A stretch of 64,000 nucleotides of DNA from NCBI GenBank assembly GCA_009777335.1, contig WRMC01000005.1, forward strand, positions 82,962 through 146,961, given 5' to 3'. The notes beneath the pieces were generated by a model. That model worked only from the letters and a program-made list of their open reading frames with translations, searched no databases and had not been told where the DNA came from. Both the position numbers and the translations under genes were made by a program. Below are positions 49,467 through 58,900 of the stretch, piece by piece. This stretch comes from Treponema sp. (lineage in GTDB: Bacteria > Spirochaetota > Spirochaetia > Treponematales > Breznakiellaceae). How positions within the stretch are numbered: the stretch's first letter is position 1; each line of letters starts with the position of its first letter.

Positions 49467-51641
49467 TTAACTCCCCGGTTTTTTTATCCATTTGTTTAAA
49501 ATTGAATCAAGATGCATGGTATCTATGGGCTTTGGCAGAAAACCCTGAAACCCATGGGCATAGAAGAGATCCTCCATGCCCTGTATGGCATTAGCCGTCA
49601 GGGCCACTATGGGCACCTTTTGTGCGTACTCTGTAGCAAGGGCCCGGATGGCATCCGCCGTTTCTATGCCATCCATTCCCGGCATCATGTGATCCATAAA
49701 AATTAAATCGTACTGCGGGTCCCCGGTACTCATGCGTTCTATGGCTTCAGCTCCGCTTAAGACGCAGTCGACCTGCATTTTGTACCGCAAGAGGAGCCCG
49801 GAAGCTACATCCAGGTTTGTCTGCATATCATCTACCACCAGTACCCTGGCAAAGCTTAAATCGGAGCGGACCAGTTTTTTTACTACGTTTTGTTTTTCTT
49901 CCGCATGCAGGAATTTTCTAAGACTCTCTGCCACCTTCTCCCCTATCTGGATATCATCGATATAGCCCTGGCGGATCTGGACCCTAAAAATAGATCCCTC
50001 CCCGTAGGTGCTTTCGGCATTGATTTCCCCTCCCATTATTTCGGTGAGCCGCTTGGTTATGGAGAGCCCCAGCCCTGTTCCCTCAATGGACCTATTGGTC
50101 CGGGTATCTACCTGACTGTAATCGGTGAAGATTTTCTTTAGATCATCCTCCCGTATCCCTATCCCCGTATCTTTTACATAGATGGACAGAATCACATCTG
50201 GTCCATCGATTTGACAGTGCATACCCAGAGTAACCGTACCTTGCTGGGTATATTTAAAGGCATTGCTTAAAATGTTATTGATAATTTGCTTTACCCGTAA
50301 ATCATCCCCGTAAAGGCTGTAGGGAAGATCCTGGTTTATATCCAGTATAAAGGTGATGGGCTTTTCTTCAATACGGATCATGTTAAGGGTAATGATATCG
50401 TTAAGTAGGCTGGGGACTTCATATTTTACGGGCATTAATTCAAGCTTCCCCGCTTCGATCTTGGAAATATCCAGGACATCGTTTATAAGGCCCAGAAGGG
50501 TGTTCCCGGCGGTACTCATCTTTTTTAGGATGTCCTTTACATCCAGATCAGGATCCTCCCCTTCCAGAAGGAGGGAGGTAAAGCCCACCACCACATTCAT
50601 GGGGGTCCGCATTTCGTGGCTCATGTTGGCCAGGAAGGAGGTCTTGGCCCGGTTGGCTTCTTCTGCTTCGATCATGGATTTTCGGAGGGGTTTTAAAAGC
50701 CCAGATATAAAAAAATTGAAAATAATGAAAATAATTACGATTACCATTAAAACGACGATAAAGAGGGCCGTCATGGCCGTATTATAATCGTCGACGCTGT
50801 CGGGCATGACCGCCACCGAATTCCATTCAAGAAGAGGCACCGTTCCCAGGGCTATTCTGCCAAAGGGGGTGTCGAGAATTTGGGTCTGGTAGGGGACCAG
50901 TCTTCGGGTTAAGGCAATGATTCCTTCCCCCTCGATATTTATTTCTTCCTCTATGTTAACCTTATCTTTCACCAGAGCGGCGTCCCGGGCCCCCGTAATT
51001 TCACCGGCGCTGTTAAACAAATAAATGCTCGCCCTGTCTGCCAGATTTTGGTTAACCAGCTCCAGGTAGGTGGTAATATCAATGCCGGTTCCTACCATTC
51101 CGATGGCATTACCCAGAGCATCAAAGACCGGTGCGTTGATCCAAAGATTGGTAACATTTAAATCGGGATTATAATTGATGTTAAAATTATAGACCTCTGT
51201 TTCGAAGAGGGTCATGTTATACCAGTAGTTATCGGGATTGTCGGGATCCATCAGGTAGGGTTCGAAATCATTATAGAAAAATAATTTATCGATATCGTTG
51301 ATCCAGAAAATAATGTTCGAGGCAAAGGCCTGCTGGTAGGAGAAAATTTCTTCCACCGCCATTCTGGCGATATCTAAGTCGGAGGGATTAGAAAAATACT
51401 GCCTTAAGAGGGGGGAATCTGCCATTTTTAAGGCAATCACCACCTCGTTATTGACCGATGTTTCCAGCTTAACCCGCTCGATCTCCAGCATCTGGGATAA
51501 TTCTATCCCCTTGTTATGGCGTATGATCTGGCGCATGGAAAAGAAAAAGGCAAGACTCCCCGTAGTCAGGATGAAAACAAAAAATATAACCGAAAAAATA
51601 ACGAATTTACTCATCACCGGCAATCGGGAATCATTTTTCAT
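49467..51641 (-). CDS. Hybrid sensor histidine kinase with Cache-type sensor
   Basis: 724 residues: TM 1 (about 11-34), extracytoplasmic Cache-like sensor (about 40-290, with IIFWINDIDKLFFYND and GTGIDITTYLELVNQ), TM 2 (about 293-316), HisKA with H342 in SHEMRTPMNVVVGF, HATPase (N box, DTGIGI, GTGLGLSI), and a receiver domain with phospho-acceptor D650 in IFMDHMMPGMDG. No HPt domain, so phosphate must pass to a separate HPt, for which the 1604-residue kinase downstream (H1463) is a candidate. Near-leaderless promoter at 51651-51679. Confidence 0.92.
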   Translation of the reverse strand: MKNDSRLPVMSKFVIFSVIFFVFILTTGSLAFFFSMRQIIRHNKGIELSQMLEIERVKLETSVNNEVVIALKMADSPLLRQYFSNPSDLDIARMAVEEIFSYQQAFASNIIFWINDIDKLFFYNDFEPYLMDPDNPDNYWYNMTLFETEVYNFNINYNPDLNVTNLWINAPVFDALGNAIGMVGTGIDITTYLELVNQNLADRASIYLFNSAGEITGARDAALVKDKVNIEEEINIEGEGIIALTRRLVPYQTQILDTPFGRIALGTVPLLEWNSVAVMPDSVDDYNTAMTALFIVVLMVIVIIFIIFNFFISGLLKPLRKSMIEAEEANRAKTSFLANMSHEMRTPMNVVVGFTSLLLEGEDPDLDVKDILKKMSTAGNTLLGLINDVLDISKIEAGKLELMPVKYEVPSLLNDIITLNMIRIEEKPITFILDINQDLPYSLYGDDLRVKQIINNILSNAFKYTQQGTVTLGMHCQIDGPDVILSIYVKDTGIGIREDDLKKIFTDYSQVDTRTNRSIEGTGLGLSITKRLTEIMGGEINAESTYGEGSIFRVQIRQGYIDDIQIGEKVAESLRKFLHAEEKQNVVKKLVRSDLSFARVLVVDDMQTNLDVASGLLLRYKMQVDCVLSGAEAIERMSTGDPQYDLIFMDHMMPGMDGIETADAIRALATEYAQKVPIVALTANAIQGMEDLFYAHGFQGFLPKPIDTMHLDSILNKWIKKPGS

Positions 51642-51650
51642 AGTAATATC

Positions 51651-51679
51651 ATGTTACCATGCCCCATAATACCGCGCAA
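51651..51679 (-). promoter_or_regulatory. Possible promoter of hybrid histidine kinase
   Basis: Minus-strand TTGCGC (51679-51674), 17-bp spacer, TAACAT (51656-51651), 9 bases to the ATG at 51641. Weak -10; no Shine-Dalgarno sequence before the start codon. Confidence 0.35.
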
Positions 51680-51750
51680 GGTTCCCCCGCCAGGCCCTGG
51701 CGGCTAGATCCTATTTACAGAAGATCCTTCCTCGTATAGAGTGAAAGCTT

Positions 51751-53844
51751 ATGGATACCCATTCGATTAATGAGACCATGGCGGTCCTGGCATTGCAATT
51801 GGGGATCATCCTCTTTGCAGTCCGCTTTTTTGGTAAGCTTGCCCTGCGATTCGGTATACCCCAGGTCCTGGGGGAACTGTCTGCGGGGATCATCGTGGGA
51901 CCCTATGCCCTGGGCAGCATCCCCCTGCCGGGCTTTCCCCAGGGGATCTTCGGCCTCTCCAACCTGGCCGCTTCCTCCCTGCCGGTAAGCACCGAACTCT
52001 ATGCCATAGCCACCATAGCTTCGGTGATCCTCCTTTTTATGTCGGGTCTGGAGACAGATATAGGCCTCTTTATCCGATATTCCGCCGCCGGGACCCTCAT
52101 AGGCCTGGGGGGAGCGGCCCTCTCCTTCCTGACGGGGAATCTGGTGGGGGTCTTCTTGCTTGATACCTCCTTTATGGACCCCCGCTGCCTTTTTTTGGGG
52201 ATCCTCTCCATGGCCACCTCCCTGGGGATCACCGCCCGGATCCTCTCGGAGCAAAAAAAGCTTAACTCCCCCGAGGGGGTAACCACCATGGCCGCCGCGG
52301 TCTTTGATGATGTCCTGGGTATCATCGCCCTGGCGGTGCTCATGGGGATCGTAGCGGTCTTAAGCCTCGAAGGCCCCGCCGACGGGGGGATCAACCTGGA
52401 GGCCATCCTCCTTATTGCCGGAAAGGCCATTATCATCTGGCTTAGCTTTACCCTTTTGGGCTTCGTCTTTTCCAAACGGCTGGCCCTTTTCTTAAAGTTC
52501 TTTAAGAGCAGCTTTGATTTTTCCATCCTCGCCCTGGGGGTCGCCCTGCTTTTGGCGGGGATCTTCGAAATGCAGGGCCTGGCCATGATCATCGGGGCCT
52601 GTATCGCCGGGCTCTCCCTTTCCCGGACCGACATTGCCCCGGTGATCCAGGAGAGAATGCAGGGGATAGAGGAGTTCTTTGTCCCGATTTTCTTTGCGGT
52701 CATGGGAATGATGGTCAATGTCAGGGATATTATTAACCCCTATGTCCTCACCTTTGGGGCCATCTATTTGGGCACCGCCTTTTTATCCAAGGTGGTAGGC
52801 TGCGGCCTCCCTGCCATGCTCATGGGCTTTAACGTAAAGGGGGCCCTGAGGATAGGGGTGGGCATGGTTCCCCGGGGCGAAGTAGCCCTCATCCTGGCGG
52901 GCATAGGGATAGCCACGGGCATTTTAAACCAGCAGCTTTTTTCGGTGGCCGTCTTAATGACCCTGGCCACCACCCTCGTAGCTCCTCCCCTCCTGGGGGC
53001 GGTACTCAAGCTCCCCGGTCAGGGAACAAAAAAGCCCGTCAAGGATGATAACCATTCCTCCAGTTTTTGGCACTTTAGAACTGAAGAAATTGCCAACATG
53101 GTGATAAACCGCCTCTTGCGGGATCTTAGGGGCGAGGGTTTCTATATCCAAACCATGTACATGGATATAGGGATATCCCAGGCCAGGAAGGATGATATAA
53201 TTTTTATCATCCATAGGGATGATACCAACATTACCATAGAAACGGAACGGAACAACGAACACTTTATTAAAACCCTGGTCTACGAAGTCATCGTCGAACT
53301 CTACGGGGTTATCCAGGAGCTAAAAGAAAATTCCGAATCGGATGAACTAAGGCGGGAACTTTTAGACGGAGACAGCCCCACCAGGGAGAAACTGTATACC
53401 TACATGGATCCGGAATGTATTTCCCTGGATCTGCAGGGAGAAACCAAGGAAGAAATAATCCTCGAAATGGTGAACCTCCTTTCTGCCAAGCACCGCTCCT
53501 TTAACAAGGACTGGGTAATAAGGGATGTGATGGAACGGGAACGGATCATGAGCACCGGCATGCAGTACGGCATAGCCCTGCCTCATGGCCGGTCCGATGG
53601 GGTGGACAGAATAGTCATTGCGGTGGGGATTAAAAAAGAGGGGGTCCCCTTTGAGGCCATCGATAATGAGTTATCCCGTTTTTTTATCCTGACCGTCTGT
53701 CCCCGGAAAGAATCGGAGCCCTATATCCAGCTTCTTACCGACATAGGTTCAATTTTGCACTTTGAAGAAGCCCGAACAGCCCTCTTAAAGGCAGAGAGCC
53801 CCGAAGAGGTCATTGCGGTATTCCGGCCCCAGGAGAAGGCTTAA
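51751..53844 (+). CDS. CPA2-type cation/H+ antiporter fused to a PTS EIIA domain
   Basis: 697 residues. Residues 1-420 form a Na+/H+ or K+/H+ exchanger with about 12 helices: PQVLGELSAGIIVGPYALG, FDDVLGIIALAV (paired Asp), VGMVPRGEVALILAG. A linker (about 425-540) leads to a C-terminal EIIA(Fru/Ntr)-like domain with acceptor histidine H612 in IALPHGRSDGVDR. Fusion suggests transport responsive to PTS phosphorylation. The next gene (PfkB kinase) overlaps its 3' end by 35 bp on the other strand. Start weakly supported (GTGAAAGC). Confidence 0.9.
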   Translation: MDTHSINETMAVLALQLGIILFAVRFFGKLALRFGIPQVLGELSAGIIVGPYALGSIPLPGFPQGIFGLSNLAASSLPVSTELYAIATIASVILLFMSGLETDIGLFIRYSAAGTLIGLGGAALSFLTGNLVGVFLLDTSFMDPRCLFLGILSMATSLGITARILSEQKKLNSPEGVTTMAAAVFDDVLGIIALAVLMGIVAVLSLEGPADGGINLEAILLIAGKAIIIWLSFTLLGFVFSKRLALFLKFFKSSFDFSILALGVALLLAGIFEMQGLAMIIGACIAGLSLSRTDIAPVIQERMQGIEEFFVPIFFAVMGMMVNVRDIINPYVLTFGAIYLGTAFLSKVVGCGLPAMLMGFNVKGALRIGVGMVPRGEVALILAGIGIATGILNQQLFSVAVLMTLATTLVAPPLLGAVLKLPGQGTKKPVKDDNHSSSFWHFRTEEIANMVINRLLRDLRGEGFYIQTMYMDIGISQARKDDIIFIIHRDDTNITIETERNNEHFIKTLVYEVIVELYGVIQELKENSESDELRRELLDGDSPTREKLYTYMDPECISLDLQGETKEEIILEMVNLLSAKHRSFNKDWVIRDVMERERIMSTGMQYGIALPHGRSDGVDRIVIAVGIKKEGVPFEAIDNELSRFFILTVCPRKESEPYIQLLTDIGSILHFEEARTALLKAESPEEVIAVFRPQEKA

Positions 53845-54760
53845 TTGTTCCCGGCCCCAGGGAAAGGGCGTTAAGGGCCCCGCACCTGATCCCCTCGGCA
53901 AGAGCTTCCTTTAAGTTTTTGCCCTCGCTGAGGGCAGCGGCCAGGCCCGCGGTAAAGGCGTCCCCCGAACCGGTGCTGTTCCGGGTTTCTGCGGGGCTAA
54001 AGGCATATTCAAAAAGCTCCCTCCCTTCGGCATACCAGAGGGCTTCTTTGCCCCGGGTGAGCACCAGAGTGCAGGGGTGTTCCCTATAGAGGTCTCCCCA
54101 TAGGCCCTGGATTTTTACCCTAAGATTTCCCTGGTCCATGACGGCATTTCGGGAGACCAGTTCCGGGGCAAAGGTAAGGGCAAATTCGTAAAGATTGGGC
54201 TTAATTATATCCGGTTTAAAAGGAAGGCTTTGGATAAGATCCTGTCCCCGGATATCCAATACCACCAGGGTGTTTGGGTCCTGGGTCTTGGCGATCCGGA
54301 CCATCTCCGGGATAAGATCATCATTAAAACCCGCGGCTTTTGACCCGGAGATTATCAGCACCCCGTAATCGGGTATAATTCTACTAAATGCTTCTAAAAG
54401 CCGCTCCTGGGTCCCCTCCCCCACCTTTTCGGACTCCTCCACCAGCTCGGTGACGGTATTTTCCTGGGGATCCAAAAGGGTATAGCAAAAACGGATGGGG
54501 CTCTGGCTCTCTACCCATTCTATCTTTAATTCGTCCCGGCTGCAGAGATCCAAAAAAAAGGGCCGCAGGCTGCCCCCAAGCTGGGTAAGGTGGCAGTTTT
54601 CCTTCCCCAGTTGACCCAAGACCCGGCTTACATTTATTCCCTTCCCGGAGGCATCTATGCGGTGCTGGGCGCTGCGGTTTACCGTATCCATCACCAGACC
54701 GGGGAAAACCAGGGTCTTTTGAATCGTCGGATTCATGCATACGGTCAATATTTTTTTCAT
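53810..54760 (-). CDS. PfkB-family sugar-phosphate kinase (1-phosphofructokinase-like)
   Basis: 316 residues, LacC/FruK group. N-terminal MKKILTVCMNPTIQKTL, GKGINVSRVLGQLG (substrate loop), and the C-terminal PfkB signature NSTGSGDAFTAGLAAAL with the catalytic Asp. Fits phosphorylation of fructose-1-phosphate or tagatose-6-phosphate. GGGGAC ribosome site. Placed convergently with an antiporter that carries an EIIA domain; a link between fructose PTS and both genes is possible but not shown. Confidence 0.85.
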   Translation of the reverse strand: MKKILTVCMNPTIQKTLVFPGLVMDTVNRSAQHRIDASGKGINVSRVLGQLGKENCHLTQLGGSLRPFFLDLCSRDELKIEWVESQSPIRFCYTLLDPQENTVTELVEESEKVGEGTQERLLEAFSRIIPDYGVLIISGSKAAGFNDDLIPEMVRIAKTQDPNTLVVLDIRGQDLIQSLPFKPDIIKPNLYEFALTFAPELVSRNAVMDQGNLRVKIQGLWGDLYREHPCTLVLTRGKEALWYAEGRELFEYAFSPAETRNSTGSGDAFTAGLAAALSEGKNLKEALAEGIRCGALNALSLGPGTIKPSPGAGIPQ

Positions 54761-54814
54761 GGGGTCCCCTATAAAGGTTGTTCGGCAACCGACCGGGTTG
54801 CCGGATAAGCCCTA

Positions 54815-54843
54815 TTGTGTAAGCGTTTTATGATGATCATAAT
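54815..54843 (+). promoter_or_regulatory. Promoter of HD-GYP regulator and hybrid kinase
   Basis: TTGTGT (54815-54820), 17-bp spacer, CATAAT (54838-54843). Start near 54850, leader about 33 nt before ATG 54883. Confidence 0.45.
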
Positions 54844-54882
54844 GTAGCCGAAAGCGATCCCAGAAGCAAGGCGGATGTAAAA

Positions 54883-55986
54883 ATGGCAGAACAGCAAGCG
54901 TGCATTTTTTTGGTAGATGATAACCCCATATATCTTAATTCGGGGAAATCCCTGCTGGAGAACAACTATACCGTCGTTACCATTCCCTCGGGGGAAAAAC
55001 TAATACAAGTTTTGGAAAAGACCAAGCCTCAGTTGATCCTATTGGACATAGAAATGCCCGGCATGAGCGGGTACCAGACCATTAAAATAATAAAAGCCCG
55101 GGAGGATACCAAAGATATCCCGGTGATCTTCTTAACAGGCAAGTCCGATTCGGAAAATGAACTGCTCGGTCTTTCCCTGGGGGCCATAGATTATATAAGC
55201 AAGCCCTTTTCTCCGGCCCTGCTTCTAAAACGAATAGAACTGCATCTCCTAGTGCAGTCACAGCATACTGAGCTTAAACAATTTAACGACAAACTTTCAG
55301 AAATGGTAGTTGAGCGGACCAATGATATAGGTCAATTACAGAGCGCCATAATTTTATGGGCCGCAGAAATGGTTGAGTTCCGGGATGAGGAAACCGGCCA
55401 GCATGTAGAGCGGGTCCAGCAGTATCTTAAACTGCTTCTGGGGGCCATACAGCAGAAGGAGGTCTTTGCGGATGAGCTGGTCCACTGGGACATACAGGCC
55501 TTTTATATGTCCGCCGCCCTCCATGATGTGGGAAAGATCAAAATCCGGGATGATATCTTGTTAAAAAAAGACCGGCTCTCCCAGGAAGAGTTCAATATCA
55601 TGAAAAGCCATACCCTCTACGGAAAACTGTTTATCGAGAGCCTCCAGGAAAAGGTTCCCAACGAAACCTTTCTGGATTATGCGAAAACCCTGGCCTACCT
55701 CCACCACGAAAGGTGGGACGGCAGCGGTTACCCCGAGGGCTTAGAGGGCCCGGGGATTCCCCTCCAGGCCCGGATGATGACCCTGGCAGATGTCTACGAT
55801 GCCCTGGTTTCCGAACGGCCCTATAAAAAAGCCTTTAGCCACGAGGAAGCCATGGATATTATTTCCCAGGGCCGGGGTACCCAGTTCGATCCGGTGTTAA
55901 CCGATCTTTTCTTGGGCATCTCCGAGGACCTTAAACTGGTAAGCGCCGGAATACGATCCGGTTCCTCCACTGGGGCCGCCCCATGA
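54883..55986 (+). CDS. Response regulator with HD-GYP cyclic-di-GMP phosphodiesterase domain
   Basis: 367 residues. Receiver (about 5-125) with D55 in ILLDIEMPG and a Lys in ISKPF. HD-GYP domain (about 155-355): HDVGKIKIRDDILLKKDRLS (H214-D215), KSHTLYGK, HHERWDGSGYPEGL. All core HD-GYP metal ligands appear present, so it should degrade cyclic-di-GMP. The stop overlaps the start of the large hybrid kinase as ATGA, so the kinase likely phosphorylates its receiver. Ribosome site GGCGGATG. Confidence 0.93.
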   Translation: MAEQQACIFLVDDNPIYLNSGKSLLENNYTVVTIPSGEKLIQVLEKTKPQLILLDIEMPGMSGYQTIKIIKAREDTKDIPVIFLTGKSDSENELLGLSLGAIDYISKPFSPALLLKRIELHLLVQSQHTELKQFNDKLSEMVVERTNDIGQLQSAIILWAAEMVEFRDEETGQHVERVQQYLKLLLGAIQQKEVFADELVHWDIQAFYMSAALHDVGKIKIRDDILLKKDRLSQEEFNIMKSHTLYGKLFIESLQEKVPNETFLDYAKTLAYLHHERWDGSGYPEGLEGPGIPLQARMMTLADVYDALVSERPYKKAFSHEEAMDIISQGRGTQFDPVLTDLFLGISEDLKLVSAGIRSGSSTGAAP

Positions 55987-58900
55987 AGCAAAAAAAGCGA
56001 ATCCTGCCCTTTGTGTGCCTCTTTCTTTTTCTGCCCCTTTTTTTGGCCCAATGCCGCATAACTACCGATACGCCGCCCCAGGAGAAATCCAAGGGGGAGA
56101 CTTGGGCCCTCGCCAGTTACCAGGATATTCATGGTCTTAACGCTGAAGAACTAAGGGCCATTCAAACCCTTAAGGAACAGCGGGACTTTTTTGTTTATGG
56201 GATGCTCTCCAGCACCGAAGCCTTTCTTAGTGTTAATAACGAAGTCCGGGGTTTTAGTGCCCTCTTTTGTGAATGGTTAGGCGATCTCTTTGGAATCACC
56301 TTTCTCCCCACCCTGTATACCAGGGAAGAGCTTCAAGAAGGACTAAGGGATGGGAGCATTCATTTTACCGGGGACCTGCATATACAAGATGCACAACCGC
56401 ACCATTATGTTCTTACCAGTGCCATAGCTCAAAGGCAAGTAGAATATATAAGGCTGGAAAACAGCCCTCCCCTGGGGCAGATATCCCTAACCCGCCCGCT
56501 TCGTTTTGGTTTTCTTGAGGGGGCTGCTGTTTATGAACAGGTGGCCCTTAATACCCTGGAGCAATTTGAACCGGTCTTTTTACAGAGCTTCCATGAAGCT
56601 TACGATCTCTTGCATGATGGTATGATCGATGCCCTGGTAACAGAAGGCATTAACGCGGTTTTTTTTGAGAAATACGATGATATAGCTACTTCAATTTATC
56701 TGCCCCTCATATTCAGCCCCGTATCCATGGCTGCTCAACAGGTAGCTTTAGCACCCCTCATTTCGGCGGTGCAAAAAGCCCTGGATCAGGGAGCCAGCGA
56801 GTACCTCTATGAACTGTATCAGCAAGGCACCAGGGAGTATGTCCGGAACATGTTCTTTGTAAGGCTCAGCGCCGAAGAGCACCGCTTCCTTAACACCACC
56901 GGGCCCATTCCTTTTGTGGCCGAATACGATAATTACCCCTTAAGTTTTTATAACACCCAGGAACATGCATGGCAGGGCATAAGCTTTGATGTACTTGCCC
57001 AAATTGAATCCTTAACGGGTTTAAGCTTTCAGCTTATTAACGACCAGAACACGGAAAAACCGGCCCTGCTCAGGATGCTCCAGGAGGGAGAAGCTCTTAT
57101 CATTTCTGAACTCATCCCCTCCCCTGCCCGGGAAGATCACTTCCTGTGGCCGCGAACTGCATTTTTAAGCGATCAATCGGTTCTCATTTCGAAAATGGAT
57201 CTTCCCTATATCCATGCCAATGAAATCCCCTCCATGAGGGTAGGATTAAACCGGGGAACGGTTCACACCGAATTATTTCACCGCTGGTTTCCGGATCACC
57301 GGAACTATATCGAATATGAGGGCCAGGAAGCGGTGTTTGATGCCCTCACCAGGGGCGAAGTAGACCTGGTAATGAGCGTAGGGTATAGGCTTTTGGGCCT
57401 TACCAATTACCGGGAACAACCGGGTTATAAAATCAACCTTAGCTTTGACAACCGCCTGGAGTCCGCCTTTGGAATACACCGGGAGGCAGTACTATTACAT
57501 TCCATTATAGACAAAGCCCTGGAACTCATAGACACGGAAGCTATTTCCAGCCAATGGCTGCGTAAAACCTACGACTACCGCATAAAAATTGCAGAAGCCC
57601 GGGTACCCTGGATGGTGGGGACGGCCATTACCTTTTTATTGCTGGTAATACTGCTGGCCGGTTTATACGCCCGAAGCAAAAAAAGAAGGAAGGCCAGTGC
57701 CGAACAGGCTGCTATTTTATCGGCCATATATAACTCCATTCCGGTCATGGTTTTTACCAAGGATCTAGACGGAAATTATACAAGTTGCAACACCCTGTTC
57801 ACCAAAGAGTTTTACCTGAGCGAAGCAGACATCATCGGAAAGGCATATAAAGAAATTCCCTACTTTGGTTCCTCTGAGGCGGATACCATATCGGAGATAG
57901 AAAAAAAAGTATTGCAAGAGGGCCGTACCATTACGACCGGAGGCTGGTACCATTTTTCTGACGGCCAAAAAAAGGCCATGGATGTTACCCGAACCCCCCT
58001 TATCCAAAATGGAAAAGTGCTGGGGCTTTTGGGGGCGGCCATGGATATTACCGATCGCAAGCTTATGGAAGAAGCGGCGGTAAAAACCAACGAACTCACC
58101 ATGCTCATGCTGGATACCTCTCCTTTGTGCATTCAATTATGGGACAGGAACTTACAGACCATCGATTGTAATCAGGCGGCGGTCCGATTATACGGATACC
58201 ATACAAAACAGGAATATGTAGAACGTTTTATGATTGAATGTTCCCCCGAATTCCAGAGCGATGGCCGGCGGTCCGATGAGAAAGCCATGGCCATGGTAAA
58301 CACCGCCTTTGAGGAAGGTGAATGTGTCTTTCCCTGGATGCACCAAATGCCCGATGGTACTCCCATGCCGGCGGAGATCACCCTGGTCCGGGTCATGTAC
58401 CGGGATGAATACCTGGTCATAGGTTACACCAAGGATCTCCGGGACGTGGCCCGGCTGGAAGCGGAAGCTTCAGGCTACGAATACGCAAAAAAATTCAGCC
58501 GCTCCCTGTCAAAAATTACCATGTCCCCCACCATTTCGGCGGGCTTCCTTTTGGAGGCGGCAAAGCTTATCGCCCGGGAGGGATCCGAAGTGCTGGATGT
58601 AAGCCGGGTGGGGATATGGAGCATCTCGGAAGATGAAATGCTCCTTTCCAGTATCTCCTGTTATGATGCGGAAAAAGAAGAGTATTATGTGCAGGAAGAC
58701 CTGGATATCTCCCGGCAAGGGGAGTACAAAAAATCCCTGTCCTCGGAGCGCCTTATTGTTACCAATGATTCAAGCAGCACCAATATCCTGGCCAGCATTT
58801 TAAGTAATTATGATCCCGGGATATGCGCCCTCATCGATGTACCAATCCGCATAGACGGAAAGCTGGCCGGGGTGGTATGTATAGAACAGTACTCCACCAA

